DNA of 64,000 nucleotides from Methylorubrum extorquens (GCF_024169925.1 NZ_JALJXF010000001.1:1122001-1186000); one strand, 5' to 3'; positions 1-10,017 are shown, counted from the stretch's first letter. The notes: generated by a model from the sequence alone, not told the origin. Made by a program: numbers and translations.

Positions 1-1
1 C

Positions 2-700
2 GAGCACGCGGCGGCGGATGTGCGCGCCCACCGCATCCTGACCCGGCCCGACGTCTCGGTGGTCGACGCCACCGTGATGGGCGTGCCCCTGACCTACCAG
101 CTCGGCACGCCGGGCCGGCACGTCGCAATGAACTCGCTCGGCGTGCTCGCCTGCATCCACGCGCTGGGCGCCGACCTCGCCCGCGCCGCCCTGTCGCTGG
201 CGAGCCTCAAGCCGCCGGTCGGGCGCGGCGAGCGCACGGCGCTTCGGATCGGAGACGGCGAGGCCTTCCTGATCGACGAGAGCTATAACGCCAACCCCGC
301 CTCGATCCGCGCCGCCCTGGCGACGCTCGCCGGGATCGAGACCGGCGCCAAGGGGCGGCGCATCGCCGTGCTCGGCGACATGAAGGAACTCGGCGCGGCC
401 GGCGAAGCGCTGCACCGCGAGTTGGCGGAAGCGGTCGCCGCGAACGGCATCGATCGCGTCTTCGCCGTCGGCCCGCTGATGGCGCACCTGTTCGAGGCAC
501 TGCCGATGCCGGTGCGGGGGACGGCCGCGCCGACCGCCGAGGGTGTCACCGACGCCGTCCTCGCGACCCTGCAGCCGTGCGATGCCGTGATGGTCAAGGG
601 CTCCAACTCCATGCGCATGGTCCGCATTGTCGAAGCGGTCAAAGCCCGCTACGCGGTCGCGCCGGACCCGCGCGAAGCCTCACTGAACGCGGTTCGCTGA
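2..700 (+). CDS. murF: UDP-N-acetylmuramoyl-tripeptide--D-alanyl-D-alanine ligase (3' part)
   Basis: This is the C-terminal half of MurF, which adds D-Ala-D-Ala to UDP-MurNAc-tripeptide in the cytoplasm. The reading frame is open from the first bases of the window, so the start and the P-loop domain lie upstream. Visible are the end of the central Mur ligase domain and the C-terminal domain, with '[13 protein letters not shown]', the typical MurF segment (D-SYNANP), and 'VLGDMKELG'. About 232 residues of a usual 460-480 are present. mraY and murD follow in the standard division/cell-wall order. The identification is firm; only the 5' end is missing because of the window edge. Confidence 0.95.
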   Translation, partial: EHAAADVRAHRILTRPDVSVVDATVMGVPLTYQLGTPGRHVAMNSLGVLACIHALGADLARAALSLASLKPPVGRGERTALRIGDGEAFLIDESYNANPASIRAALATLAGIETGAKGRRIAVLGDMKELGAAGEALHRELAEAVAANGIDRVFAVGPLMAHLFEALPMPVRGTAAPTAEGVTDAVLATLQPCDAVMVKGSNSMRMVRIVEAVKARYAVAPDPREASLNAVR

Positions 701-806
701 GCTTTACTCCATCGTCCGGGCCCTCGCGCCCGGCCGTTCCATCCGGCCGCGCGCGACGCCGTGCCGGGCGTGTCGACAAAGAACCTGCCGCGGGCGGACT
801 GAACGC

Positions 807-1889
807 ATGCTCTATCTGCTGTCGGAACTGAGCGGCACGCTCACGCCCCTCAACGTGTTCCGCTACATCACCTTCCGCACCGGCGGCGCGCTGTTCACGG
901 CGGGCTTCTTCGTGTTCTGGTTCGGGCCCTGGATCATCTCGCTGCTGCGCCTGCGCCAGGGCAAGGGCCAGCCAATCCGCGAGGATGGCCCGGCCTCCCA
1001 CCTGACCAAGCGCGGCACGCCGACCATGGGCGGCCTGATGATCCTGGCCGGCGCCGTGGTCTCGATCCTGCTCTGGACCAACCCGCACAACCACTACGTC
1101 TGGGTAACGCTCGCGGTGACCCTCGGCTTCGGGGCGATCGGCTTCTACGACGACTACCTCAAGGTGACGAAGCAGTCGCACAAGGGCTTCTCGGGCCGCT
1201 TCCGTCTGCTGCTCGAATTCGCGATCGCGGGCGCCGCCTGCCTGATGATCTCGCTCTACTCGCCCGCCGGATTGCAGAACCAGCTCGCCTTCCCGGTCCT
1301 CAAGGACACATTGCTGAACCTCGGCTGGTTCTGGGTGCCGTTCGCCGCCTTCGTGATCGTGGGGGCGGGCAACGCGGTCAACATCACCGACGGCCTCGAC
1401 GGGCTCGCCATCGTCCCCGTGATGATCGCCTGCGCCACCTTCGGCGTGATCGCCTACCTCGTCGGCAACGTCATCTATGCCGGCTACCTGCAGGTGAACT
1501 ACGTGCGCGACACCGGCGAACTCGCCGTGGTCTGCGGCGCGGTGATCGGGGCGGGGCTTGGCTTCCTCTGGTTCAACGCGCCGCCCGCGCAGATCTTCAT
1601 GGGCGATACCGGCTCGCTGGCACTCGGCGGCCTGCTCGGCTCCATCGCCGTGGCAGCCAAGCACGAGATCGTGCTCGCCATCGTCGGCGGCCTGTTCGTC
1701 TTGGAGATCATGTCGGTGATCATCCAGGTCGTCTCGTTCAAGCTCACGGGCAAACGCGTCTTCCGCATGGCGCCGATCCACCACCACTTCGAGCAGAAGG
1801 GCTGGAAGGAGCCGCAGGTCGTGATCCGGTTCTGGATCATCGCCGTCATCCTGGCGCTGGTCGGGCTCGCCACGCTGAAGCTGCGCTGA
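807..1889 (+). CDS. mraY: Phospho-N-acetylmuramoyl-pentapeptide transferase
   Basis: MraY transfers phospho-MurNAc-pentapeptide from UDP to undecaprenyl phosphate and makes lipid I at the inner membrane. The 360-residue length is normal for the family. Family signatures are all present: the Asp pair in 'GFYDDYLK', '[10 protein letters not shown]', '[13 protein letters not shown]' and the histidine cluster '[12 protein letters not shown]' near the C-terminus. About ten hydrophobic segments are visible. It lies about 106 nt after murF and 22 nt before murD in the same direction, so the three are probably co-transcribed. Confidence 0.98.
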   Translation: MLYLLSELSGTLTPLNVFRYITFRTGGALFTAGFFVFWFGPWIISLLRLRQGKGQPIREDGPASHLTKRGTPTMGGLMILAGAVVSILLWTNPHNHYVWVTLAVTLGFGAIGFYDDYLKVTKQSHKGFSGRFRLLLEFAIAGAACLMISLYSPAGLQNQLAFPVLKDTLLNLGWFWVPFAAFVIVGAGNAVNITDGLDGLAIVPVMIACATFGVIAYLVGNVIYAGYLQVNYVRDTGELAVVCGAVIGAGLGFLWFNAPPAQIFMGDTGSLALGGLLGSIAVAAKHEIVLAIVGGLFVLEIMSVIIQVVSFKLTGKRVFRMAPIHHHFEQKGWKEPQVVIRFWIIAVILALVGLATLKLR

Positions 1890-1911
1890 GCCGGGACGAG
1901 AGATACAAACC

Positions 1912-3279
1912 ATGACCCCAGCCACCACCTTCGCCGGCCGGAAGGTCGCCCTGTTCGGCCTCGGCGGGTCCGGGCTCGCCACCGTGCGCTCGCTGCTGGC
2001 CGGCGGCGCCGACGTGCTGGCCTGGGATGACAACGCGGGGAGCCGCGACCGCGCCCGCGAGCAGGGCATCACCGTCACCGATCTCAACGAAGCCGATTGG
2101 TCGGGCTTCGAAGCCCTGGTGCTAGCGCCGGGCGTGCCGCTGACCCACCCCGAGCCGCACTGGACGGTGGGGCTGGCGCGGCAGGCCGGCATCCCGATCA
2201 TCGGCGACATCGAGATTTTCTGCCGCGAGCGTGCGACCCTGGCGCCCGACGCAGCCTTCGTGGCCATCACCGGTACCAACGGCAAATCCACAACCACGGC
2301 GCTCACCGCCCACCTGCTGCGCCATGCCGGGCGCGACGTGCAGATGGGCGGCAATATCGGCACCGCGATCCTGTCGCTGGAGCCACCGGCGGCAAACCGC
2401 GTCCACGTGGTCGAAATGTCCTCGTTCCAGATCGACCTGACCCCCTCGCTCAAGCCCGGCGTCGGCATCCTGCTCAATCTGACGCCGGACCATCTCGACC
2501 GTCACGGCACCATGGAGAACTACGCCGCGATCAAGGAGCGGCTGGTAGCGGGCGCGGATCTCGCGGTGATCGGCGTCGATGACACCTCGTGCGCAGCGAT
2601 CGCCGCGCGCCATACGGGTGAGCGCATTCGCCTCCATGTCGAGGGGCACGGCGACGTGGCGGGCGACTATGTCGGCGCCAACGGTACGGTGCATGGGCCC
2701 GACGGCGCCGTGATCGCGGAAGTCACCGGCATCCAGGCGCTGCTCGGCGACCACAACCTCCAGAACACCGCCGCCGCGGTCGCCGCCGCGATCCGGCTCG
2801 GCCTCACCGGCGCGGAGATCGCGGCGGGGCTGACGAGCTTTCCCGGCCTCGCTCACCGGATGGAGCCCCTGCGCCGGATCGGCCCGACGCTGTTCGTCAA
2901 CGATTCCAAGGCGACCAACGCCGATTCCACCGAGAAGGCGCTGCTGGCCTTCCGCGACATCCACTGGATCGTCGGCGGCAAGGCGAAGGAAGGCGGCATC
3001 GAACCGCTGGCACCGCTGTTCGAGCGCGTGGCCCACGCCTACCTCATTGGCGCATCGAGCGAGGCCTTCGCCGCGACGCTGGACGGGCGCCTGCCTTTCA
3101 CCCGCTGCGACACGCTGGAGGTCGCGACCGAAGCGGCGGCGCGGGCCGCCCAGGCATCCGGAACCGAGGCCCCCGTCGTGCTGCTGTCGCCGGCCTGCGC
3201 TTCCTACGACCAGTTCCCGAACTTCGAGGTCCGCGGCGACCGGTTTCGTGGTCTGGTCGCCGCTCTGCCGGACGCCTGA
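1912..3279 (+). CDS. murD: UDP-N-acetylmuramoylalanine--D-glutamate ligase
   Basis: MurD adds D-Glu to UDP-MurNAc-L-Ala using ATP in the cytoplasm. The 455-residue protein has the N-terminal UDP-binding fold ('[16 protein letters not shown]'), the ATP P-loop '[11 protein letters not shown]' near residue 122, '[10 protein letters not shown]' and the C-terminal domain segment '[10 protein letters not shown]'. It is the last gene of the murF-mraY-murD run. In most Rhizobiales ftsW and murG follow, but here a convergent antiporter gene follows and the two stop codons lie in one hairpin. Confidence 0.97.
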   Translation: MTPATTFAGRKVALFGLGGSGLATVRSLLAGGADVLAWDDNAGSRDRAREQGITVTDLNEADWSGFEALVLAPGVPLTHPEPHWTVGLARQAGIPIIGDIEIFCRERATLAPDAAFVAITGTNGKSTTTALTAHLLRHAGRDVQMGGNIGTAILSLEPPAANRVHVVEMSSFQIDLTPSLKPGVGILLNLTPDHLDRHGTMENYAAIKERLVAGADLAVIGVDDTSCAAIAARHTGERIRLHVEGHGDVAGDYVGANGTVHGPDGAVIAEVTGIQALLGDHNLQNTAAAVAAAIRLGLTGAEIAAGLTSFPGLAHRMEPLRRIGPTLFVNDSKATNADSTEKALLAFRDIHWIVGGKAKEGGIEPLAPLFERVAHAYLIGASSEAFAATLDGRLPFTRCDTLEVATEAAARAAQASGTEAPVVLLSPACASYDQFPNFEVRGDRFRGLVAALPDA

Positions 3280-3303
3280 GGGCGGGCCGGAGCCCGCTCA
3301 GGC
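3274..3303. terminator. Hairpin shared by convergent murD and antiporter gene ends
   Basis: Arms GCCTGA / TCAGGC enclose a second stem GCGGGC / GCCCGC with loop CGGA and a two-base bulge. The hairpin covers the murD stop (TGA) and the antiporter stop on the other strand. There is no clear T-run, so a bidirectional terminator role is inferred from position and stability only. Confidence 0.45.
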
Positions 3304-5190
3304 GCTCTTGCCAATGGGCCGCGGGCTCGGGGCCGGTTCGGCGGCCTTGGCCTCGGACGGCGTCTCGCGTCCTTTGCCGACCGTGCGGCGGGCGCGGAAG
3401 ACGGGCCGCGCCTCCGCTTCCCGCCGCTTCAGCATGGTGCGGAACTCGTCGCGCCGCTCGTGGATCGAGGCAATGACGTTGCCCATGGGCACGCCGACAT
3501 CGACCAGCACGGCCTCCGAGAGTTGCAGCGAGGCCTCGATCGTCTCGGGCACCGCGTCGTCGACGCCCATCTCGTAGAGCTGTGTGGCGTGGCGTGCGTC
3601 GCGGGCGCGGGCGACGATGGTGAGGTCCGGCCGCTCGGCGCGTGCGGCCTGCACCACCGCCTCCACGGCGCGGGGGTTGTCGAGGGTCACCACGAGCGCG
3701 CGAGCCGTGGCGATGTCGCAGCGGCGCAGCATCTCCGTGTTGGCGGAATCACCGAAATAGACGGGGCTACCGAGCCGACGCTGTTCGGCGACGCGGGCGG
3801 GGTCCGAATCGAGGGCGATGTGCGAAATCGCGTGGCGCTTGAGCATCTCGCCGACGAGCCGCCCGACCCGGCCATAGCCCGCGATGATCACGCGATTCTG
3901 CTCCGGCTCCGGCACCGGCTCCGCTTCCGCCGGACCGGTTTGCTGCCTCAAAGCGCGACCGCCGATGCGGCGGGCGAGCGCGGCGAGGCCGGGGATCGCG
4001 ATCATGGTCACGGTGGTGACGATGAGAGCGGCGCCACCCACCGGCTCCGGCACGAGCCCCGTCGCCATCGCACCGCCGATCAGCACGAAGGCGAACTCGC
4101 CGCCGGGGCCGATCAGCAGGGCGGCCTCCAGGGCGACCGAACGGGACAGCTTCATGATGCGGGCGCCGACGAGTACCACGGCGCCCTTGATGACGAGCAG
4201 CCCGACCGACAGGCCGAGGATCGCGCCCGGCGCCGCGATGAGCTGGGCCGGATCGAGATTCATGCCGACCGAGACGAAGAACACTCCGAGCAGGAGCCCC
4301 TTGAACGGATCGATGGTCGCCTCGATGGCGCGGCGATACTCGGTCTCGGCCAAGAGCAGGCCGGCGACAAAGGCGCCGAGCGTCATCGACAGGCCGCTGC
4401 CCGCCGCGACCAGGGCGGTCGCCACGATGACGAGCAGGCAGGCCGCCATGAACAGTTCCGGCGAGCGGGTGCGCGCGACGAGATGAAAGAGCGGGCGCAG
4501 TGCGACCCGGCCGGCCACGACGATCACCACGAGCGCGATCGCCGCCTGTCCGAGCGCCAGGGCGAGCGCGACCCCGAGGTCGCCGCCATCCTTGCGGCCG
4601 AGCACGGCGATGGCGAACAGGATCGGGGCGACCGCCAGATCCTGGAACAGCAGGATCGCGAAACTGGTGCGGCCGGCCGGCGTGCCGAGCCGCTTCTGCT
4701 CGGCGAGCACCGGGAGCACCACGGCGGTCGAGGAGAGGGCGAGCGCGAGCCCCACCAGCACCGCCCCGGCCACGGGCTGATCCAGGACGACGAGGATCAC
4801 GGCGATCACCGCGGCGGAGGCGATCACCTGGATCGCGCCGAGGCCGAAGACGAGCCGGCGCAACACCCGCAGGCGCTCCCAGGACAGCTCGATCCCGATC
4901 ATGAACATCAGGAAGATGACGCCGAACTCGGCCAGATGCGCGATCTCGGCGCGGTTGCCGATGGTGAACGGCGCGAGCCACGGATGCGCGTCGGCGAAGC
5001 GCCCGAGGCCGAACGGGCCCAGCAGGGCGCCCGCGCCGATGAAGCCGAGCACCGGGCTGATCCGCAGGCGGTGGAACAGCGGCACGACGATGCCGGCGGT
5101 GACGAGAAAGAGGATCGCCTCCCGGTAGCCGCCCGCATGCGCGCCGGCTTCCGCGGCGATCTGGGTTCCGGCCTGCACGGGGTCGGTCAT
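3298..5190 (-). CDS. Kef-type monovalent cation:proton antiporter (CPA2 family) with TrkA-N domain
   Basis: This is a CPA2 antiporter in which a 12-13 helix Na+/H+-exchanger domain (about residues 20-400) is followed by a cytosolic TrkA-N nucleotide-binding domain (about residues 425-545; Rossmann motif 'VIIAGYGRVGRLVGEML'). It probably exchanges K+ for H+ across the inner membrane, gated by nucleotide or a thiol adduct as in KefB/KefC. The 630-residue length fits KefB/KefC. The C-terminal tail of about 60 residues is basic and proline-rich and looks disordered. No KefF/KefG-type quinone reductase subunit is encoded beside it. It stands alone, divergent from the next gene. Confidence 0.9.
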   Translation of the reverse strand: MTDPVQAGTQIAAEAGAHAGGYREAILFLVTAGIVVPLFHRLRISPVLGFIGAGALLGPFGLGRFADAHPWLAPFTIGNRAEIAHLAEFGVIFLMFMIGIELSWERLRVLRRLVFGLGAIQVIASAAVIAVILVVLDQPVAGAVLVGLALALSSTAVVLPVLAEQKRLGTPAGRTSFAILLFQDLAVAPILFAIAVLGRKDGGDLGVALALALGQAAIALVVIVVAGRVALRPLFHLVARTRSPELFMAACLLVIVATALVAAGSGLSMTLGAFVAGLLLAETEYRRAIEATIDPFKGLLLGVFFVSVGMNLDPAQLIAAPGAILGLSVGLLVIKGAVVLVGARIMKLSRSVALEAALLIGPGGEFAFVLIGGAMATGLVPEPVGGAALIVTTVTMIAIPGLAALARRIGGRALRQQTGPAEAEPVPEPEQNRVIIAGYGRVGRLVGEMLKRHAISHIALDSDPARVAEQRRLGSPVYFGDSANTEMLRRCDIATARALVVTLDNPRAVEAVVQAARAERPDLTIVARARDARHATQLYEMGVDDAVPETIEASLQLSEAVLVDVGVPMGNVIASIHERRDEFRTMLKRREAEARPVFRARRTVGKGRETPSEAKAAEPAPSPRPIGKSA

Positions 5191-5496
5191 CGGGCTGATA
5201 CGCTGACGCCTGGAGAGGAGGAGAGGGGTCCGGCCCGTCTCCCTGCATCTTCGATGCCGCGGGAGGAGCCGGCCGCATCATGGGCGGCGAGCCCGCAGCG
5301 GAGCAACCGTTTTCCGTGGCGAGTCGCCGATTTCGCAGCACCTGCTCACCGGGCCTGATCGCTGTGGGCCGCCATCCACCGCTCATCGCCCCGGTCGGCA
5401 CAACTTCGGCACAATACGCCCTTACGCTCGGGTAACCCGATGTTAGGGGATGGCAGGTCCGCCGCTCAGCCGGAGGCCCGCAGCGATCTGAGGCCC

Positions 5497-6735
5497 ATGA
5501 AGTTCTGGCCCATGAAATTCTTGTCCGACACGCCTCCGAGCCGGGACGTGCAGCGCGAGCGGCGCGAATGGATGCTCGACCAGCAGCGCTGGAAGCACCA
5601 GCGCGACATCGAGCGTGGCTACCGCGTCAAGTGGGGCTACGTCGCCATCGCCTATCTCGTCGAGTTCATGGTGATCGGCGCCTCGCTCTGGGGCGCGTGG
5701 CTGTTCGCGGGCACCTACAGCGACGGTGACGACCGGGCGTTCTACTTTATGCTGCTGGCGCCGCTGGTCTACGCCGCGGTGGAGCTATGCCGCGTGCCGC
5801 TCGGCATCCTGGCGCGTACTCAGCGCTCGTGGTTCGTGAAGGGGCTCGCGATCATCGGCATCATCTTCGCCGCGGGCGTCACCACCAAGTCGGTGTCGCA
5901 GCTCGGCGAGATGATGTTCCATCCCCGCCTGATGGACGCGGCCAAGGCCAAGACCGCCCTCAAGGACGCGCAGGCCGACCGCGACAGCATCGACACGCGC
6001 ATCGCGGCGGCCAACGCCCGGGTCGAGCAATACACCACGGAACTGGAGCAGATCGAGCGGCGCTCGGCCGAGAACGCCTCGCAGCTCGCGGGCTTGCCGG
6101 CGCAGCGCTGCGAGCGCGTCTACGGCACCAACAGCCGCGGCATGCGCTACTCGAACCTGAAATGCGTCACCGACCCGCGCACCGCGACGCTCAACGCCGC
6201 GGTGGCCAAGGCGGGCAATGACCGGGGCGCCATCGTCAAGGAGTTGGAAGAGGCCCGCAAGGCCCGCGCCGCCCTCGACCGGGGTGCTGCCGACCGCAAG
6301 GTGGCCGATGCCGAGCAGGCCTACCGCAACTCGGTCAACCGCTCGCAGCTCCACTCCTTCACGGCCATGGTCTACGGCGTCGATCCGATCGACGTGAACG
6401 ACGCGCAGGTCCACGCCTTCCTGCGCATCTTCGTGTTCGTGCCCGCACTCTGCGCCGCCTTCGCCTCGACGATCCTGGCGCTCTCGGCGGTCTCGGTGCG
6501 CAAGACCTTCATGGACGAGGACGACCTCGGCGCCGCCGTAAACCCGGAGGCAACGCCCTACTTGCTCGCGTCGATCGCCGAGGGCGTGCGCCAGGAGATG
6601 GCGCTGGCCCAGCCGAGACCGATGACGCGGGACGCCTCGGTGATCCCGCTGGAGCGGCGCACGGCGCCCGTGGTGCCGCCGCCCCCGCCGCCCGCCAACA
6701 CCTCCGGCAACGCCCCCACCGGCGCCACCGCGTAA
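5497..6735 (+). CDS. Multi-pass membrane protein with central coiled coil, unknown function
   Basis: I do not recognise a family. From the chosen start (ATG at 5497 after GAGG; in-frame ATGs also at 5440 and 5512) the protein has about 412 residues. A charged N-terminus with Arg/Gln/Trp-rich text is followed by three hydrophobic helices ('VAIAYLVEFMVIGASLWGAW', then two more). Next comes a long helical segment with heptad-like spacing and one Cys pair (residues near 200-220), then a fourth hydrophobic helix ('FVFVPALCAAFASTILALSA') and a Pro-rich C-terminal tail. It is followed 24 nt later by another membrane-anchored unknown, so the two probably form one unit. Confidence 0.75.
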   Translation: MKFWPMKFLSDTPPSRDVQRERREWMLDQQRWKHQRDIERGYRVKWGYVAIAYLVEFMVIGASLWGAWLFAGTYSDGDDRAFYFMLLAPLVYAAVELCRVPLGILARTQRSWFVKGLAIIGIIFAAGVTTKSVSQLGEMMFHPRLMDAAKAKTALKDAQADRDSIDTRIAAANARVEQYTTELEQIERRSAENASQLAGLPAQRCERVYGTNSRGMRYSNLKCVTDPRTATLNAAVAKAGNDRGAIVKELEEARKARAALDRGAADRKVADAEQAYRNSVNRSQLHSFTAMVYGVDPIDVNDAQVHAFLRIFVFVPALCAAFASTILALSAVSVRKTFMDEDDLGAAVNPEATPYLLASIAEGVRQEMALAQPRPMTRDASVIPLERRTAPVVPPPPPPANTSGNAPTGATA

Positions 6736-6759
6736 GCCCTTCCAGTCGAGCGCCCGGCC

Positions 6760-7413
6760 ATGAGCATCCACACCGAGGGCACGCACGAGAACATCGTGCT
6801 CGCACAACACGTCAACGGCCGTCTGCGGGCGGAGGCGCGGATGCATTTCGCCCGCGCCTTCCTGCTGCGGGCAATCGGCGCCGGCGCCTTCTCGGCGCTC
6901 GCCGGGATCGGCATCGGCGCGGCCTGCTACGGCTATGCCTACATGAACCAGTTCGACTCGGCCGCCGAGAAGATCGCCAGCGCGATGCAGGCCGCGCTCT
7001 CCGACGTGACGCTGAAGACCAAGGGCGAGGTCACCCTCACCGACAACACCCTGAAGCTCGAAGGCCTGCCCGCGCAGAAGGCCAACGCCGCGCCGACGCC
7101 GACCAAGGCGCAGCTCGGCACCGATGCTGCCCCGGCCTCGCAGGCACCGGTCAACACGACCTTCACGGTGTTCAAGCAGGTGCCCTATCTCGACGGACAG
7201 ATCGTGACCGGCTGGAACTTCAAGGCCAACGAGGAGCGGCCGTTCCAGCAATACTGCTACTTCTCCCGCCGCTCGAACGAGACGAAGGGACAGGTCGAGA
7301 TCAAGATCGACCTCGCCATGGACGGCAAGACGCTGCCCCAGCCGCAGAAGTCGGACGTGAACCTCGGGATCCTGGCCTCGAACTGCGTGTGGCACGACGG
7401 GAAGACGTTGTAG
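6760..7413 (+). CDS. Membrane-anchored unknown protein
   Basis: This 217-residue protein has an N-terminal soluble stretch of about 30 residues, one hydrophobic segment ('AIGAGAFSALAGIGIGAACY') and a C-terminal domain that would be periplasmic. That domain contains an Ala/Pro-rich linker and two Cys residues ('QYCYFSRRS' and 'ASNCVWHDG') that could pair. No family is recognised. The 24-nt gap to the upstream multi-pass membrane gene suggests a shared transcript and possibly a shared complex. Confidence 0.75.
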   Translation: MSIHTEGTHENIVLAQHVNGRLRAEARMHFARAFLLRAIGAGAFSALAGIGIGAACYGYAYMNQFDSAAEKIASAMQAALSDVTLKTKGEVTLTDNTLKLEGLPAQKANAAPTPTKAQLGTDAAPASQAPVNTTFTVFKQVPYLDGQIVTGWNFKANEERPFQQYCYFSRRSNETKGQVEIKIDLAMDGKTLPQPQKSDVNLGILASNCVWHDGKTL

Positions 7414-7507
7414 GGGAGCGCCTCGAGCATCGACCGCCGCGCGAGCGGTTGCCGATCCGCGCCGCCTCGGGTTAGTCCGCCTCATCCCCCTCCCGACGCG
7501 AGGCTCC

Positions 7508-8359
7508 ATGCGCTTCACCGGAACCGAGTCCTACGTCGCGCCGCCCGATCTCACCACGGCGGTCAACGCGGCGATCGTGCTGGAGCGCCCGCTCCTCGTG
7601 AAGGGCGAGCCCGGCACCGGCAAGACGGTGCTGGCCGAAGAGATCGCCCGCGGCCTCGGGGCGCCGCTGCTGACGTGGAACATCAAGTCCACCACCAAGG
7701 CGCAGCAGGGCCTCTACGAGTACGACGCCGTCTCGCGGCTGCGCGACTCGCAGCTCGGCGACCCGCGGGTCTCGGACATCGCCAACTACATCCGCCGCGG
7801 CAAGCTCTGGGAGGCGTTCACCGCCCCGCAGCGGCCGGTCCTGCTCATCGACGAGATCGACAAGGCCGACATCGAGTTCCCGAACGACCTGCTGACCGAA
7901 CTCGACCGGATGGAGTTCCACGTCTACGAGACCGGCGAGACGATCCGGGCAGACATCCGCCCCATCGTCATCATCACCTCGAACAACGAGAAAGAGCTGC
8001 CGGACGCCTTCCTGCGCCGCTGCTTCTTCCACTACATCAAGTTCCCCGACGCCGAGACGCTGCAACGCATCGTCGAGGTGCACTATCCGGGCATCAAGCA
8101 CCGCCTCGTCGAGGAGGCTTTGCGGGTGTTCCTGGAAACCCGCGAGGTGCCGGGCCTCAAGAAGAAGCCCTCGACCTCCGAATTGCTCGACTGGCTCAAG
8201 CTCCTCGTCTCCGAGGACATCGCGCCCGAGACCCTGCGCGAGCGCGACGGCCGCAAGCTGATCCCGCCGCTGCACGGCGCGCTCCTGAAGAACGAACAGG
8301 ATGTGAGCCTGTTCGAGAAGCTTGCCTTCATGATGCGCCGGGAGGGGCGGGGCGGGTGA
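7508..8359 (+). CDS. MoxR-family AAA+ ATPase
   Basis: A 283-residue MoxR-type AAA+ ATPase, usually a chaperone that inserts metals or cofactors or assembles complexes together with a von Willebrand A (VWA) partner. Walker A is 'GEPGTGKTVLAEEIARGL' near residues 38-55, Walker B is 'PVLLIDEIDKAD', and sensor 1 is 'PIVIITSNNEKELPDAFLRR'. The C-terminal lid domain is present. The usual CoxE/VWA partner gene is not adjacent: an aldo/keto reductase follows after about 60 nt. The ATPase call is firm; its client is unknown. Confidence 0.92.
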   Translation: MRFTGTESYVAPPDLTTAVNAAIVLERPLLVKGEPGTGKTVLAEEIARGLGAPLLTWNIKSTTKAQQGLYEYDAVSRLRDSQLGDPRVSDIANYIRRGKLWEAFTAPQRPVLLIDEIDKADIEFPNDLLTELDRMEFHVYETGETIRADIRPIVIITSNNEKELPDAFLRRCFFHYIKFPDAETLQRIVEVHYPGIKHRLVEEALRVFLETREVPGLKKKPSTSELLDWLKLLVSEDIAPETLRERDGRKLIPPLHGALLKNEQDVSLFEKLAFMMRREGRGG

Positions 8360-8417
8360 CGGAGCGCCGCGGCGCCCCAGTTAAGCGGCTCCGACCCGCC
8401 TCCGCGTGACCGACCCT

Positions 8418-9398
8418 ATGCAAACCAAGAAACTCGGCCGTACCGGCCTCGACATCTCGCCCCTCTGCCTCGGCTGCATGACCTACGGCGTGCCGGAGCG
8501 GGGACCGCATCCGTGGACGATGCGGGAGGAGGAGAGCCGGCCGCTGATCAAGCGGGCGCTCGATCTCGGGATCAACTTCTTCGACACGGCGAACTACTAT
8601 TCCGACGGCACCTCCGAGGAGATCGTCGGCCGGGCGCTCAAGGACTACGCCGACCGCGACAGCATCGTGCTGGCCACCAAGGTCTACTATCCGCTCAAGA
8701 GCCAGCCCAATGCCGGCGGCCTCTCGCGCAAGGCGATCTTCTCCGCAATCGACGCCTCGTTGAAGCGGCTCGGAACCGATTACGTCGATCTCTACCAGAT
8801 CCACCGCTGGGATTACGCCACGCCGATCGAGGTGACGCTGGAGGCGCTCCACGACGTCGTGAAGGCGGGCAAGGCCCGGTATATCGGCGCCTCCTCGATG
8901 TTCGCGTGGCAATTCGCCAAGGCGCTCTATACCGCCGACCTCAACGGCTGGACGCGGTTTTCCACCATGCAGAACCATCTCAACCTGCTCCACCGCGAGG
9001 AAGAGCGCGAGATGATCCCGCTCTGTGCCGACCAGAACATCCCGCTGCTGCCCTGGAGTCCACTCGCCCGTGGCCGGCTCACCCGCGACTTCGATGCCGG
9101 CAGCGCCCGGCAGGAGAGCGATCTCGTCGGCAAGAACCTCTATGACGCCACTGTCGACGCCGACCGGCAGGTGGTCGAGGCGGTGGCCGAGGTGGCGAAG
9201 AACCGCGGCGTGCCGCGGGCGCAGGTGGCGCTCGCCTGGGTGATCCAGCGGCCGGGCGTGGCCGCCCCGATCATCGGCGCCTCGAAGCCGGGGCATCTCG
9301 ACGATGCCGCCGCCGCCCTCGACCTGACGCTGACCCAGGACGAGATCGCACGGCTCGAAGCCCCTTACGTTCCGCACGCCGTGGTCGGTTTTCAATGA
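8418..9398 (+). CDS. Aldo/keto reductase
   Basis: An NADPH-dependent aldo/keto reductase of about 326 residues with a cytoplasmic TIM-barrel fold. Family marks are 'LGRTGLDISPLCLGCMTYG', 'FFDTANYYSDGTSEEIVGRAL' (catalytic Asp and Tyr), Lys in 'VLATKVYYP' and His in 'YQIHRWDY'. The C-terminal NADP-binding part is 'PIIGASKPGHLDD'. A GTG at 8406 is an alternative start; ATG 8418 matches family N-termini better. The stop overlaps the next gene's ATG by 4 nt, so the two are translationally coupled. The natural substrate is not predictable. Confidence 0.92.
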   Translation: MQTKKLGRTGLDISPLCLGCMTYGVPERGPHPWTMREEESRPLIKRALDLGINFFDTANYYSDGTSEEIVGRALKDYADRDSIVLATKVYYPLKSQPNAGGLSRKAIFSAIDASLKRLGTDYVDLYQIHRWDYATPIEVTLEALHDVVKAGKARYIGASSMFAWQFAKALYTADLNGWTRFSTMQNHLNLLHREEEREMIPLCADQNIPLLPWSPLARGRLTRDFDAGSARQESDLVGKNLYDATVDADRQVVEAVAEVAKNRGVPRAQVALAWVIQRPGVAAPIIGASKPGHLDDAAAALDLTLTQDEIARLEAPYVPHAVVGFQ

Positions 9399-9925
9399 TG
9401 CGCCGCCTGCTTCTCCTGCGTCATGCCAAATCCGCCTACCCGCAAGGCGTGGCCGATATCGACCGCCCCCTCAATGGGCGCGGGCGGGAGGCGGCGCCGC
9501 TGATGGGCGCCTACATCGCCCGCGAGTCGCTGACGCCCGACCATGTCATGGTCTCACCGGCCCGGCGCACGCAGGAGACCTGGGCCGCCTTACGCGCCGA
9601 GCTTCCCGAGACACCGATGGAGACGGTGCCCTCGATCTACGAGGCGCCGGCCGCGCGCATTCTCGACGCAATCCGCTCCGCCCCGGCGGAGGCGGCGACC
9701 CTGCTCGTCATCGGCCACAATCCCGGACTCGGCGATCTTGCGCTGCGGCTCGTGGGGCAGGGACCGAAGGACTTGCAGAAGGATCTGCGCGAGAAGTTTC
9801 CAACGGCGGCGCTCGCCGTGTTCGCGTTCGAGGGGGAGGGCTGGGAGGACATCGCCGCAGGCGCCGGGCGTCTCCTGCGCTTCGTGCACCCGCGCCAGCT
9901 CGCGGCGGACATGGACGACGATTGA
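9395..9925 (+). CDS. SixA-like histidine phosphatase
   Basis: A 176-residue histidine-phosphatase-superfamily protein. It carries the RHG-type motif as 'LLLRHAKSAYP' near the N-terminus, which is the SixA-like variant, a second basic motif 'SPARRTQETW', and the catalytic His in 'LLVIGHNPGLGDLAL'. SixA relatives dephosphorylate phosphohistidine in signalling proteins. The 4-nt overlap with the aldo/keto reductase suggests co-expression but gives no clear functional link. Confidence 0.88.
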   Translation: MMRRLLLLRHAKSAYPQGVADIDRPLNGRGREAAPLMGAYIARESLTPDHVMVSPARRTQETWAALRAELPETPMETVPSIYEAPAARILDAIRSAPAEAATLLVIGHNPGLGDLALRLVGQGPKDLQKDLREKFPTAALAVFAFEGEGWEDIAAGAGRLLRFVHPRQLAADMDDD

Positions 9926-10017
9926 GGGGTTTCCGCAGCCGTCACAGAACCCTTGCCCGCCTCGCGCCGTTCCCCAACGAGAACAGCCGAGCTGACACCG
10001 CGTGAGGGAAGTCTGGC

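Noticed and set aside
639..2477. Long minus-strand open frame over mraY and murD
   Set aside because: Antisense shadow of high-GC genes; composition is Arg/Asp/Gly-rich with no family text.
3460..5358. Long plus-strand frame over the antiporter gene
   Set aside because: Shadow frame, low-complexity Arg/Glu/Gly text; the antiporter on the other strand is clear.
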